Positions 1-22,909 of a stretch of 64,000 nucleotides of DNA are shown piece after piece (positions within the stretch are counted from its first letter, which is position 1; each line of letters starts with the position of its first letter). Under the pieces are notes generated by a model. It was not told the origin of the DNA. It did not search any database and saw only the letters and a program-made list of their open reading frames with translations. Position numbers and translations under genes: made by a program. The stretch is from positions 2,220,238 to 2,284,237 of the forward strand of contig OY718808.1 of NCBI GenBank assembly GCA_963070105.1. Reading direction: 5' to 3'. The stretch is from Litomosoides sigmodontis (lineage: Eukaryota > Nematoda > Chromadorea > Rhabditida > Onchocercidae).

Positions 1-560
1 ATTTCTCATTCACTGACTTCTGCAATTTTTTCTTTTCTGAAAATTTGATGAGAAAATGAATTTAACTTATTTTTGTATTGCTTGAATACAAATCTCACGG
101 AGAATTTTAAATTCATTTTTATCATTTTTTATTATGTTATTGCTTGAAGAGTTGCATACTTTTTGTGAAATTTTTTTTACGAATTTCTAGCATTTTTGAA
201 TAATTTTAACTCAAAATCGTAATAACATCAACTTTTTCAATAAATTCAAACTCATTTCATTCAAGTTTATTCATTTCAATGTCACTCAAATTCATTCAAA
301 CAAAAAACAAAAATTCATTCAAAAAAAATTGAATTCCTAGCGCTCATTTTAATACATTCAACTTAAATGTTTAATCCTATGGAGTGCCTATTCGGTAAAT
401 TTCTCAATTCAGTTAACAGTAACATCAATAACAAGTAAAAATAACAGGGGTACTGTAACCTCTAGTAAACAGCGTAACATAAATGATGTGGAAATGTTGG
501 AAGACCTTGACATAAACTATCGTTAAAGGTTCGATGGAAAAGGTAAAAAAGAGGGGGAGG

Positions 561-591
<31 letters not shown>
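561..591. repeat. (GA)n microsatellite
   Basis: About 30 bp of GA dinucleotides with one interruption near the left end, in non-coding sequence. Confidence 0.95.
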
Positions 592-890
592 TTGCCCTTA
601 ACAATAATTGTTGTAGAGAATGAAATTGTTCTTAATTTTTATATTTAAATTGTATTGATTAAGTGATATCCTAAAGGAGAAATAGGAAGAAAAAGATGAC
701 GAATGATTAGTCATTTATTTTCAACTTTGAAATTGCGTGATTGACATTTTTCTTTCTTGTTGAAAACAATTAGGTATAAACGTGTAAGTGTTGCATGCAC
801 GTAAAAGTGAATAAGAAATGAAATTTCAATCGTAGACGAGAAATCACACTACTGGGTCACGTCACGAAAAATCATCCGTAGCTTCACTTT

Positions 891-912
891 AGATCAGATC
901 AGATCAGATCAG
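891..912. repeat. (AGATC)4 pentamer run
   Basis: Four perfect copies of AGATC plus a partial fifth, in non-coding sequence. Confidence 0.95.
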
Positions 913-1849
913 CATGCTTACTTTCTTTTTGCACCGAACATTGGCGTATCGTTTTCAGTTAGCCATATTTTCCGGAAAGTTTCCGGGTGATTAATTTTAA
1001 ATAATAAATTTAGATATATAAATATTAGTTAAGCAATAATTGCATGAATAAATATCTTTCAACAAATTTTACATTTTGTTTTTTCTTGCAAATTTCACAT
1101 GCATCAAAAAATATTTCAGATAATTCCCACCCCCCACCCCGCTCCCGCTCCTCAAAAAAAAAGTGGAATTATTATCACTCTCTTCTTTTTACTCCAAAAT
1201 ATTTTTTCTCATCTGCTCTTCGCCTTTAATTAGGGATAATAAATTGTTATTTTGAAATGATTTTAAAATTTTATAGAATAAATGTGATGAAATGTAAATT
1301 TTGCAGAAGAAAAAAAAAAGCAAAATAAAAGTAAAATTAAAAATAAGTAACAATTAAGTGACTCAAAAGATCTAAGTAGAGGAAGGACGGAGTGATATGA
1401 GTGAGTGAGTTCTGTTTGATTCATTAACCTAATTAATCGTCAAAATGTAAATTTTGCAAAGAGTGTATAAATTGAAAGTACAAATTAAACATGCAATGCT
1501 GACAAATGTTTTATGTCTTACTTCCATTTATTTATATTGAGAGGAAATGATCTCGTTTCCAGACTAATCAAAAATTAATGTTCGGTCGCTTTTTTGCCTT
1601 TTTTTTGTTATAAATGAGAAAAAAATTTTTTCGTTTCTTTTTTTTTTTGTTAAAATTTGCACGACAATAAACAGGTTGTGTGATCGCAGAAGGACCAAAG
1701 AAAAAAAGTGAAAGAAAAAAAAAAGCAGTGAAGAATAAAATTTTATCGCAATTTTGTGACAATTGTCGACAGAGCACGTAGTGTTTATAATAAATCGTAT
1801 TTTTGAACAAATAACACTTTGATATTTTTAATCAATAATTCACATGCAT

Positions 1850-1993
1850 ATTCATTAGATCAGTACTGATCGAAGGTGTCCGGATATGAGTTAGATGAAT
1901 ACTGATAGGAGGTATTAAAGATATTCATTAGATCAGTACTGATAGGTGGTGTTAGGGGATGTGAATTAGATCAGTACTGATAGGTGGTGTTAT
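1850..1993. repeat. Degenerate repeat cluster with TCAGTACTGA palindrome
   Basis: Four related segments begin near 1853, 1890, 1926 and 1963. Each has the form ATTAGATCAGTACTGAT followed by AGGTGGTGTTA or a close variant; the second copy is the most diverged. Three of the four keep the perfect 10-bp palindrome TCAGTACTGA. Function unknown. Confidence 0.85.
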
Positions 1994-2765
1994 TTGTTTG
2001 CATTTTTCAAATTTTAAACAGAATAAAATTTCAAATTAAATCATTGTATTCAATAAAATTTTTGACATTTCCAAAAAGTTGAATGGAGAAGATTGTTGCG
2101 AAACAAAAAAAAAAAGGCACAGTAAATCGTTTTGATAATAACATGCAAAAATTTTTTATTGTTTTTCATTTGATAATTTTCTGCTAGCATTTCGATAATG
2201 AAACACGAAGTACAACTGTTTAAAAAATTGATTATTTCAAAAAAAAAAGTAGAAATTATTTCAAAAATGTTATATTATATGGAATTAATTTTTTTTTGCA
2301 AAATATTTCCAATCATTTGCTTTTACTAATTGCGGAGATTACAGGCCTAACTCAAAGATGCAAGCAAATATGCAAAATTAAAGGTGGTTTTGAACATGAG
2401 AAGATCAATGAGAATGTGAAATTTGTTGTATGAAATAGATGAAAATAACTTTGTGTGATTGTTTTTAGCAATATTAGGCACCGTATTTTTTAATAAAAAA
2501 AAAAGAAAAAAATGCAATCATATCAGATAGATTGGTTTCGATGATTGAACAAATAAATTTTCATAGCTGACGATAACTTTGCTAATTGCTAAAATAAATA
2601 TTCGGAATACCAGGACCAATAGATCACCTGAAAAATAATTTGTCAAATCTAAGCAATTTCAATTTTATGCAAGAAAATTCCATCAAATGAAGAAAAATGC
2701 TTGATGCAAAGTATGCTATTTGCTGATAGCTCTTATCACTCGCGCATTACTTAATTAAAATTTAA

Positions 2766-13867
<11,102 letters not shown>

Positions 13868-14474
13868 CAATGCAAATATTCGCTAGTTGCACAGCTCTTT
13901 TCTAATTTTTTTCAGGAAATTAAAAATTCAGTAAAATATTGAAATTTCCAACTACAATTGAGGTAGTTTTGATGGTATTTTAATTTCAAGATAATATCGA
14001 ATAACAATGATAATTCGATATTTTGAAAGACAAATGAACTAATCGTTCTGAAAACATTTCAGCAAAATAAGATTTCGTTTTACTCATTAAAATGCATGTA
14101 AATTAATTGTGAAAAAAATGATTCGAACAACCGTATTGGTACTAAAAATTAGAAATTGATAAATCGAAATGTATTATTAGTGGAGGTGTACGATCGATAT
14201 GATCCTTGGAAGACATAAGCTTTGGATGGAACCTTTTGGGATGAAAATAACTTATTTGTAAATTAGAAGATGCTGAAAGCTGACCGCCTCGGTAGAGAAG
14301 GACAGATTGTGTGTCATATCCTTTTAGCTTTCATAGATAATTAACCACGCCTATTTGTGAAATTGAGAAATAGGGAGGGAGGAGGATAATGGCTATCCTT
14401 GTGCGGGCCTCCTCAACTCTCCTGTGCTTGTTCTCTGCACTTCTTTCTCGTCTTTTCTTGTTTGTTGTTCTTGG

Positions 14475-14678
14475 TGTTATTGTTGTTGTTGTTGTTGTTA
14501 TTGTTGTTGTTGTTATTGTTGTTGTTGTTATTGTTGTTGTTGTTATTGTTGTTGTTGTTATTGTTGTTGTTGTTATTGTTGTTGTTGTTATTGTTGTTGT
14601 TGTTATTGTTGTTGTTATTGTTGTTGTTGTTGTTGTTGTTATTGTTGTTATTGTTGTTATTGTTGTTGTTATTGTTGT
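14475..14678. repeat. (GTT)4ATT higher-order repeat
   Basis: About 200 bp of GTT triplets in which every fifth triplet is ATT, giving a regular 15-bp period that decays toward the right end. All three plus frames stay open (Val/Ile, Leu, Cys/Tyr), but none has gene-like context. Confidence 0.95.
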
Positions 14679-17600
14679 CGAAAATTGTTGTTCAAAAACG
14701 TCGAAAAAGTTGTGGTACTATCGAATTTAAATTTTAAAAGGCTGAGAGGGTTGAAAGAAACATAATAATTGAATTTAGATATTTGAAATTAAAAGAGTGA
14801 TTTTATTAAAAGAGAGAGAAAAGTAATTAGAAACTAAATGAGTAGTTCCATTACATGGGAAAAAATTGAGGTGTTTGAAATTAAAAATTTTAACATCAAA
14901 TTTCCATTCATGCATATTAATGGTATGTTAAGGCCGAAATAATGTGGAAGCTTTCGTTTGATGCTTTTTCTGATTCGTAAAAAAAAAAGCAATACTTATA
15001 TTTTGAATTAGACAAATTACGTTGCGTCAGCGGTAGCAATCAGCTGATATCCGTTGATTTCGCAAAATTCATTCGCTTTTTAATTGTTAAACAATCATTT
15101 ATTTTACGAATTTTAATGTCAAATGTTAAATTTTTGCGTACGTCCCACCACTGCATTAATAAAATATCAGAATAGCTTTTCATACGTTGAAGCATCCGCT
15201 CATTTGATGCAAAAAAGAAATGCTAAAAATTTGAATGATTAAAATGCACCATAAAACGCCACGTAATTTAATGATTGCAAAATTTTCTTTGAACAGACAA
15301 CTGCGCAAATAAGCATTTGATAATTTAAATTTCATAAAATCAAAAAAAACAATTCATAAATGGAAAGGAAGTGAAAAAAAACACTTAACAAAATTTCTAA
15401 AATCAGTAAAAAAAAGTGATTTTTTTTCAAAATTTTTTTTCCGAAATCAAACTTTTTCAATAATTTCATAATGAATGCTTTCTTTCTTCTCATCCTTTTT
15501 TTTTGATCTTTTGATGTTTGTGTCACTAACACTATCAGATGGGATTGGCAATTGTAATAAATAAAATGACCGAACTAGGGGAAGTGACGTCCTGAAACAG
15601 GCCAGATGGCTCTACACCTCCCATAGTTTAGTCTCAATCCGATAGTTTTGCAAAATTTTCAAAATTTAAAATATGTGTCAACACATTGGCGATATGTTGA
15701 AAACGGAAAAAATGGCAGATGGAAAGTAATGTGAAACGAGTGTGAAGGGACAGCTTTTTTAAGTGCTTGACGTTTTACAGTTTTATTTTTGAATTTGGAG
15801 GAAAATTTTTGGAAAAGTTACTAAAATTTATTCTTTCATCTACCACTCTTTGCTATCCTTCCATCATACATCGTATCCAATCCTATTATTGTACAAATAT
15901 GTCTTCATCGATGGAAAACATTTTATTCAACTTTTGCAAATTGCAAATGGATGGAAAAAGAAAAGAGCCGTTTCTATTTGAAAATGCTAGAGGCATGGAT
16001 GAGTTGAAATGTTCGAACATCAATTTATGATGTATAATTTACCTGGTTAAAATGTAATTATGAGTTTGCCTCATACAATTGGTAAAATTTAATCGATTAA
16101 CACAGGCAGAAAATTTATTGAAAAGTTGGCTTATTTTTTCACAACAGAAAAAGCACTTAAAAGCTGTAAATTACTCTCAATAACCATGGATTATTTAGCA
16201 GTTACACAATTTAATTAGCTAATCATCACTAATGCATCCTTCGTTTAGCAAAATTTTGCACGGAGTAGATTTTCACAAATTTATCATATTTTCAATTAGT
16301 TCGTGAAATTCTACCGGGACAGATGACAGATGATTTTTTCAGGCACTCATTTTTTTTTCCTCCCTTCTTTAGCCATGCACGGAAATACGGTATGTTCTGA
16401 AGACTATACGGTATGCCATGAATGCGGTAATTGACAATTAGCATAAATATTTAGCAAGAAGATACGATAGTAGGAACTCTCAGCATTTCGGAGGTTGATT
16501 GAAGGAAACATTTAAGTTAAGAATGAGGAAAGGGTGTGGAAGGTTCAAAAAATTTTTTAAATTTACAAAATTTTTTTTTTTTTGTAAACAAAGAAAGAAA
16601 AAGGAAATGAGTTAGTTACTGCTTATGCATAAATGATGGAATATTTTTGAATTCTCGTTAGGTCTAATTACATCTAATATTTCATAACCTTCTAAAATAA
16701 CCGTTTCAAAGGAAGAACTCATGGTAATTGTACCAAATCATCTGTTAACAAACGAAAAAAATCAAGTAATGATGAATTCTAAAAAAAAATAATCACTATT
16801 AGCACTGTTATAATATCGTAGTATTAAACATTAGTGATAATAGTAGTACGACAAATTAAATTTTACTTGCAACACTAATAGTAATAATAGTCTGAGCATG
16901 AGTTATAATAATTAATAATTATAAATGGTAATGATAATGATAATGATAATAAGAAATAATTGAGTAGTGAGGAATGGCATTGTGATAACTTTCCCTTTCC
17001 CATTGATCACATTCAGTTCGATGACTGAAAAAGCTTTCCAAAATTCGCTCAAATAAATCGCTGTTGTATTGATGAAATTTCATTTGTTATTTCATTCATC
17101 CTTATCATCATTACAGCGATGAAATTGCTTAAAAATGAATTTAATAAAGTTGTAGTGGAAAAGCGATCGGTGAAAAATTGTTCCTTTCAAAATGCATAAA
17201 TGTGAAAAGGCAAGCATCGATTTTTTTTTGATTAATTCCTTTTTCTTTTTCATTATTTCTCAAAATTGTAACTAAAATGGAAAATAAGTGGAAGCAATTG
17301 ACACTTTTCCATCCTAACATTGCCAAATGTTAGAGCAATTAAAATAATTTTTTTCGTTTTCGTTTTCTTTTTTCTAAAAAAAAATGATATATTTATTAGT
17401 CAAGTTTTCTGCTTCATTTAAATGGAAATTTTTTTTGAAAATTTTGGCTTTTTTTTTGGTAATTTGAAACTTTTGAATTAAATGTTACACTTTACGTTAC
17501 ATGTTCATAGTGCAAATAGAAACTTTCGTTTCAGAATTTTCAAATAAAGGAAAAAATTTTTGTACAACTTGGCAGCTCTTGAAAACAGAAAGGAAAAGAT

Positions 17601-17825
17601 TTGATAAGTGTGAAAATCAATCTAAGAAAAAACCTATTTCAAATTAAATAATTTAAGCGAATAATTTAAGCGTTTATTCTTCCAGACCTATTACTTATAT
17701 CGGTGATGTTTTGATTGAAAAATTCACATTTTGTGGTTTAAAGAAATTTAACGTTTTACAAAGTTTATTCCTTCAACTATATTTAACGTATACAACACGG
17801 AATGAGAAAGGAACAAGCACACACA

Positions 17826-17826
<1 letters not shown>

Positions 17827-17892
<66 letters not shown>
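17827..17892. repeat. (CA)n microsatellite
   Basis: About 33 CA dinucleotides in intergenic sequence. Confidence 0.97.
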
Positions 17893-17899
<7 letters not shown>

Positions 17900-20049
17900 T
17901 AGACATACACAACGAGTAGTTTAAAATTGAAGTAAAACAGTACAGTAAGTACTTAAATAATAAATTGAAATTCGAAAAATCATAATATAAAATCATTTCC
18001 ATTTACTGCGAGGAAGAAAGACCGCGCCGAAACATTTCATCGTTGAAGTTTTTTTTTTCTTTACATTTTCAGTACAGTTGGAAATTTTTGTATTCCTAAT
18101 TAGCTGGACAAATTCCCGCAAGAAATGTTTGATTCAAAATAATCAAATAATATGAGAACAATTTAGTAATATCAAAAATGAATGTGAAGCAGAGAGAGAG
18201 GGAGAGAGGGAGTGGAAGAATTTTAAATTTCATTCTTGCTCAATTTAATTTCACAAATAAAACTGATAGTAAAAATTCAGTTAATATTTGGTTCTCTCCC
18301 TCTCCCTGCCTCTCTCTCTCTCTCTTTCTCTTCATACAAGTATAACCCTTTCGTAATAAATAATTTTTTTCAACGATTCAAATTGTTCATCTAACCGTAC
18401 TTCATAATAAGCAATGAAATTGCATAATGCATTAGCAAGAAATTAAAAAAAAAATTAACATGACATATTTGCGCATATAAATTTAAAAGTTTTTAAAAAG
18501 CATTTTCTTAAATAAAAAGTAACAATTTGTTTAATTTGTTTATGCCAACAACAACATCAATTTTTGTACAATTGAAATGTTTGAAGAAAAACAAAATATG
18601 CAATGAATTTATTTTTTTTTATGCCTGCTTATTTCAACAAAGAAGCGCATATTGCCTAACACAAAGCCGCCATAAGAATTCGTTTTGCAATAATAATCAA
18701 ATCAAAAATCTTCAACGATTATTTTAACAATAACAATTTCGAAAAATATCGCTAAAATTTCAAATTTTAGCTAAAATTAATTAATTAATTTTTTACAAAA
18801 AATTTTTGGACAGTCATAAATTGTCAGAAAATATGAACTATTTCTTCTTTTTGCTGTTGTTGTTGTTGTTGTTACCACAAAACAAGAAAAAAGTGAAAAC
18901 GAAACAAAAAATTTTTTAATGAATTGATCAATTCAAAATTCCAAAAAAAATGCATCCGTGGTGGATGAACAAAAAAAAAAGAAAATGAGAAGCGTTGCAT
19001 CGAAAAAAAATAAATTAAAAAATGAACTTTGAAAAAAAAATTAAAAAATGAATTTGTAAAACACACAAAAATTAGCTTAAGTTTAAAAATTGACGAAAGA
19101 AAATGCTATTGGAATAATGGATAAGATGAGTGCAGCAAATTGGGAAAAAAAAAGGAAGAAGAAAGAAAATTTTTCAAAAAATTTTTATTAAATAAAATTT
19201 TTTAAATTTTTTCAGAAAAAAAAATCCTTCAGAAATATTAGAGATCGATATGAGTGGAGGAATTGAGTTGGAGCATTAGGCATATATTCCTATTAACATT
19301 TTATAAATAACACCGATAGATTGCAATTGTAAAATAATCTTCCAAAATAAATCTTTGTTTATTTTTTTTTCTTAGAAAAAAAAAGGTATTTGAAAGTAGC
19401 CGTAGGAGAGAAAAGCGCCGATAGTATTGTTTTGGAAAAATTTTTTAAAAAAATGGAAATAATTAAACTGAAATTTACTGCTATTGTTATTTCTGAATGC
19501 TTATTGGTACGCTATTAATTCACTCCTCTCTTCCTTATTTTATTTCTGTTTTAAGCACAAAAGAAAATTAACTTTGCTAATTCAACAACCAAAAAAGGCA
19601 AAAAAGGCATTTTTGAAAAAGAAATGAGATTAATTACGAAATAAATGTTAAATTAAATTACAAATCAGTTGAAAAGAGGGAAAAAATGAAATTTGAAATG
19701 TGTACAATATGAGCATTTTAAGATAGCAATTTGTTTTGAGTGAATTAACAAAAAAAAAAGGGAAAGTTAGAGAAATTAAAGACCTAAATGAGTGGTATTA
19801 ATTGATGAGATAATACCAACCCAACGATTGATTAGCTACCACCTCACACTTACCGAGGTAAGCGTGAAAATGGACAAAGTAGCAAGCATGAAATAAGTTT
19901 TAGAAATTTGCATTTAACAAATTTCAATCTTCAACTTCAATTGATTACACAATGGGTACCATTGATTTGTCGGTCATTATTAAAGAATGATTTTAATTTA
20001 GATTGCTTAAATTAATACAATCCGAATAAGTCGTTAAGTAATTAATTAA

Positions 20050-22889
20050 TTATGCGCTTGTAACTCGATATGTATGTTCACGAACGTATGTTATTGGCGG
20101 TGATGGCCTGGTTGGTGCAATATTATATTTTTCCAGCAGTGGTGGATCGTCGGAGCGAAAATGTCCACCAGAGCTGAAGATAGGAATTTGATCAAGTTTC
20201 CTGCAAATGCTAACTTCTTGCATAATTAATTAATTAAAATGCTAAATTCTTGCATAATTAATTAATTAATTAAAGTGCAAAATTTTTGCATTCGAAATTT
20301 CTTCAAATAAATTAGAATGAAATTTAAATTGAAAATATTACTTGCAAATTTGCTGCAAAAACTACGACTTTCCGTAACATCTATTACAAGCTAATTAATT
20401 CAATTTTAGAAATATATGATTAGAATCAAAAAATGTTTTTTAGTTCGATGCATTAATTTGGCGAAATATTGTGAACGTATAGATAAAGGTTGTTTTTTTA
20501 AAGAAAAGATTGCATGAAAAATTAATATTTTATTAAAGCTAAATTTGAATTCGTATTTTATTTCAAACGTATGATTCAAACGTTTATTTCAAGCGTATAA
20601 TATCCCACGTTTCAAACGAATGATAATTTACTATTAGTATCAAAATATCTTTTTCAATTTTTCACCCTTTCTCCCACGCCCACCTCTTCCCGTACTTCCT
20701 CGGAAATGCAAAGTGATACCTACCGAGAGGAATACCGCACAGTGAAGAACTTATAGGTGGTTATAAGGGCGAACAGGAATGCCGCCATCCAACAAATTGT
20801 ACCAATTAGATGTACGTAAAATGCATAACCAATTCGTTGCTAAAAAAATTTTTCAAGTTTTGTATTAAATTTATATTTAATTAAAGAAAACAGGAAATGG
20901 AAATTGGAAAAAATTATTATTCAAAAATTTTTCTTCATTTAATACTGTAATTTGATGATTTTTTTTCAAAATTTTCAAAATTTAAATGATGAATTTGTAA
21001 ACTTTTGAAAATGAGAATATTCAATCTAACAAATGTATGCATACTATGAAATTTTATTAATGCACGTAAATGAGTGAAATGTACTTAATTTCAATTTGTG
21101 GCGGTGAAACAAAATAGAAGAAGCGAAAAGCTAACCTCATAGCTTCCAACTATTCCTTGGACAAAACGATTGTCCACTCTATTTGCGGCCAGAAAAAACA
21201 CACCGTCAGCAATTAATGAACATAACACTGCAATAATTATAATTCAAATAATTGACAATTTAAATTTTATTCAAACTTGACTTACTTCAAACGATTACAA
21301 TCAACTTGAAGTATAATTGTTGTGACGGAAAAAATGCATTCGTTTTGGCATGCATTGCTTCTTTTTTTTTTGTCAGATTTCAAGTAATTCAAATTCAAAT
21401 CTAGTTGATTTAATCGCTAAGACTCCAAAAAATCACATTTGCAAAAATAGACGTCGGAAAATGATCAATGTAAAATTTGAGTGAAATTTGATAGGAAGAA
21501 AAAGGGAGGAAACTTACATGCTAGGAAAAGTGAAACTGTAAAAATAAATGCGGTAGGTCGAAAACAGGGTATGCAAACTCCGGTACACAGCGAAATAAAT
21601 GCAAGGAATTGCGAGAAGAGAATGAAAAATAGAATTGCTTTATGCCACGCTGAAACAATAATAATTTCCCATCAAATTAATTAACACAGTGTTAATTAAT
21701 GCCATTGCTAATTTCATACAAATTTCACTAATTGCTAGCCACAAAACCAATATCGATCTATCTATCCACTAATCCACTTAGCTACCGCAAAAATCAGTGC
21801 TAACCTATCGACTGATCCAATTGGCGGCTACCAGTAAATGGAGTGCTGTTCCTATCAATCGATCTAATTAAATCTATCGAGTGCTAATCTATCCACTGAT
21901 CTAATTAGCTCTCATCACTAAACGAATGCTAGTATAGCAAAGGTTATCATTACATTTAGCTATGTTTGTTAGCAGTGAGAACAAATGAACTAAATTGTTA
22001 AATTTCATTAAATTTACAAATATATAACATTGAGTGGTAAATAAAAAATTACTCAGCAGTTACGATATGGCATTTGTGCATTTGAAATTTAACATTCATT
22101 GCTCAATTAAATGTTTAAATGTTTGGAGGTGGGAGGGGGGAGGGGGAAGGGTGAAAAAAAAAGCAAAATTGAAAAAAGTGCAAATAATTCTACCCCAAAA
22201 TCGGTGATGTTCCGATTCACCGGCAGCTCCGTCCTCATCGATGTTATCGAGCGTTGTGTCGATGACCAGTTCTGCGCTTCGATCGAATTTGTACATGCAG
22301 TGCAACGGTTCTTCCGCATAAAAATCAGCCACAGCAACGACGTGCTTCTCCGCTCGTGTACAATCCCACCAAAGACCATGCTTAATTAGCACACTAATTA
22401 GCAACTTCATATGAAATTACAAGTTTCAAGTTCAAATGATAAAAGCGCCACAAACAATAGCTGATTTTTTTTTTTTGTGATCACTTCCTAAATTTTCATA
22501 TAATTTTAAACGATCAATTTAGGTGGTAACTATCAATCGAAAAAAAAATTGAATTTATAACACAATCCATGTATTCAACTACTTTTAATATAAATATTTA
22601 CCAATTTTGATTTTAGGATAATGAAATCTTTGGAATGGGAAATATTGCAAAATATTTATTAGTGAAATTGATTGTTGGTAAATGCTTTTAACAATAATTT
22701 TTTAAGCCTTTTTTTTCAACTTTTTAAAAAAAGTTACCACTTTACCTGATGTTCAGCTCGAAATTCACGAATATCAACAACTTGCCAAGCTGGTGAGAAT
22801 ACACCAGCAAAAGTAAATCCGAGACCGATGACAATTAGCATGATGCTTACTCCTAATAATCCTCTTTGTGCCGTTGTACTACTACCCAT
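20050..22889 (-). CDS. Clc-like four-transmembrane protein (nematode claudin/PMP22-like)
   Basis: Nematode-restricted tetraspan family related in layout to claudin/PMP22 proteins; probable roles are cell contacts or modulation of membrane channels, but the exact role is unknown. Exons on the minus strand: 22889-22746, 22380-22194, 21649-21518, 21227-21136, 20839-20724, 20200-20050. They sum to 822 bp (273 aa), close to the family's roughly 250 aa. TM1 is about 11-33, followed by the extracellular stretch HGLWWDCTR (49-57) and PLHCMYKFD; TM2 about 113-135, TM3 about 140-165 and TM4 about 190-212. The motif ADGVFFLAANRVDNRF (about 161-176) and the soluble tail ending YRVTSA fit the family. Start: the ATG follows an acceptor-like TATTGCAG by 11 nt. 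An in-frame ATG further upstream lies before that acceptor and is unlikely to be used. The gene is divergent from EDEM2, 10 kb away. Confidence 0.93.
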
Positions 22890-22900
22890 CTCTCTGTTCA

Positions 22901-22909
22901 CTGCAATAT
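22901..22909 (-). other. Probable SL trans-splice acceptor, Clc-like gene
   Basis: On the minus strand the sequence TATATTGCAG ends at 22901, leaving 11 nt (TGAACAGAGAG) before the ATG. Either a spliced leader or an upstream 5' UTR exon joins here. Confidence 0.6.

Larger units (their letters stand above)
1..2765. other. Non-coding region downstream of channel gene
   Basis: AT-rich sequence with no exon-like open stretch that I can support on either strand. It lies 3' of the minus-strand channel gene, so its right end should hold that gene's 3' UTR. It contains a GA microsatellite, a short AGATC run and a small degenerate repeat cluster, listed separately. No polyadenylation signal can be assigned with confidence. 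Confidence 0.6.
13868..20049. other. Intergenic region upstream of channel gene
   Basis: About 6.2 kb between the channel start and the stop of the Clc-like gene, both on the minus strand. I see no credible exon on either strand. It should hold the channel promoter and the 3' UTR of the Clc-like gene. Contents include the (GTT)4ATT array, a CA repeat at 17827-17892, CT/GA runs near 18190 and 18300, and a somewhat GC-richer patch at 15570-15650 with a TGACGTC element. Confidence 0.6.

Noticed and set aside
14389..14765. Three overlapping Val, Leu and Cys-rich plus frames
   Set aside because: All arise from the (GTT)4ATT array; a hydrophobic start resembling a signal peptide is not followed by any real domain.
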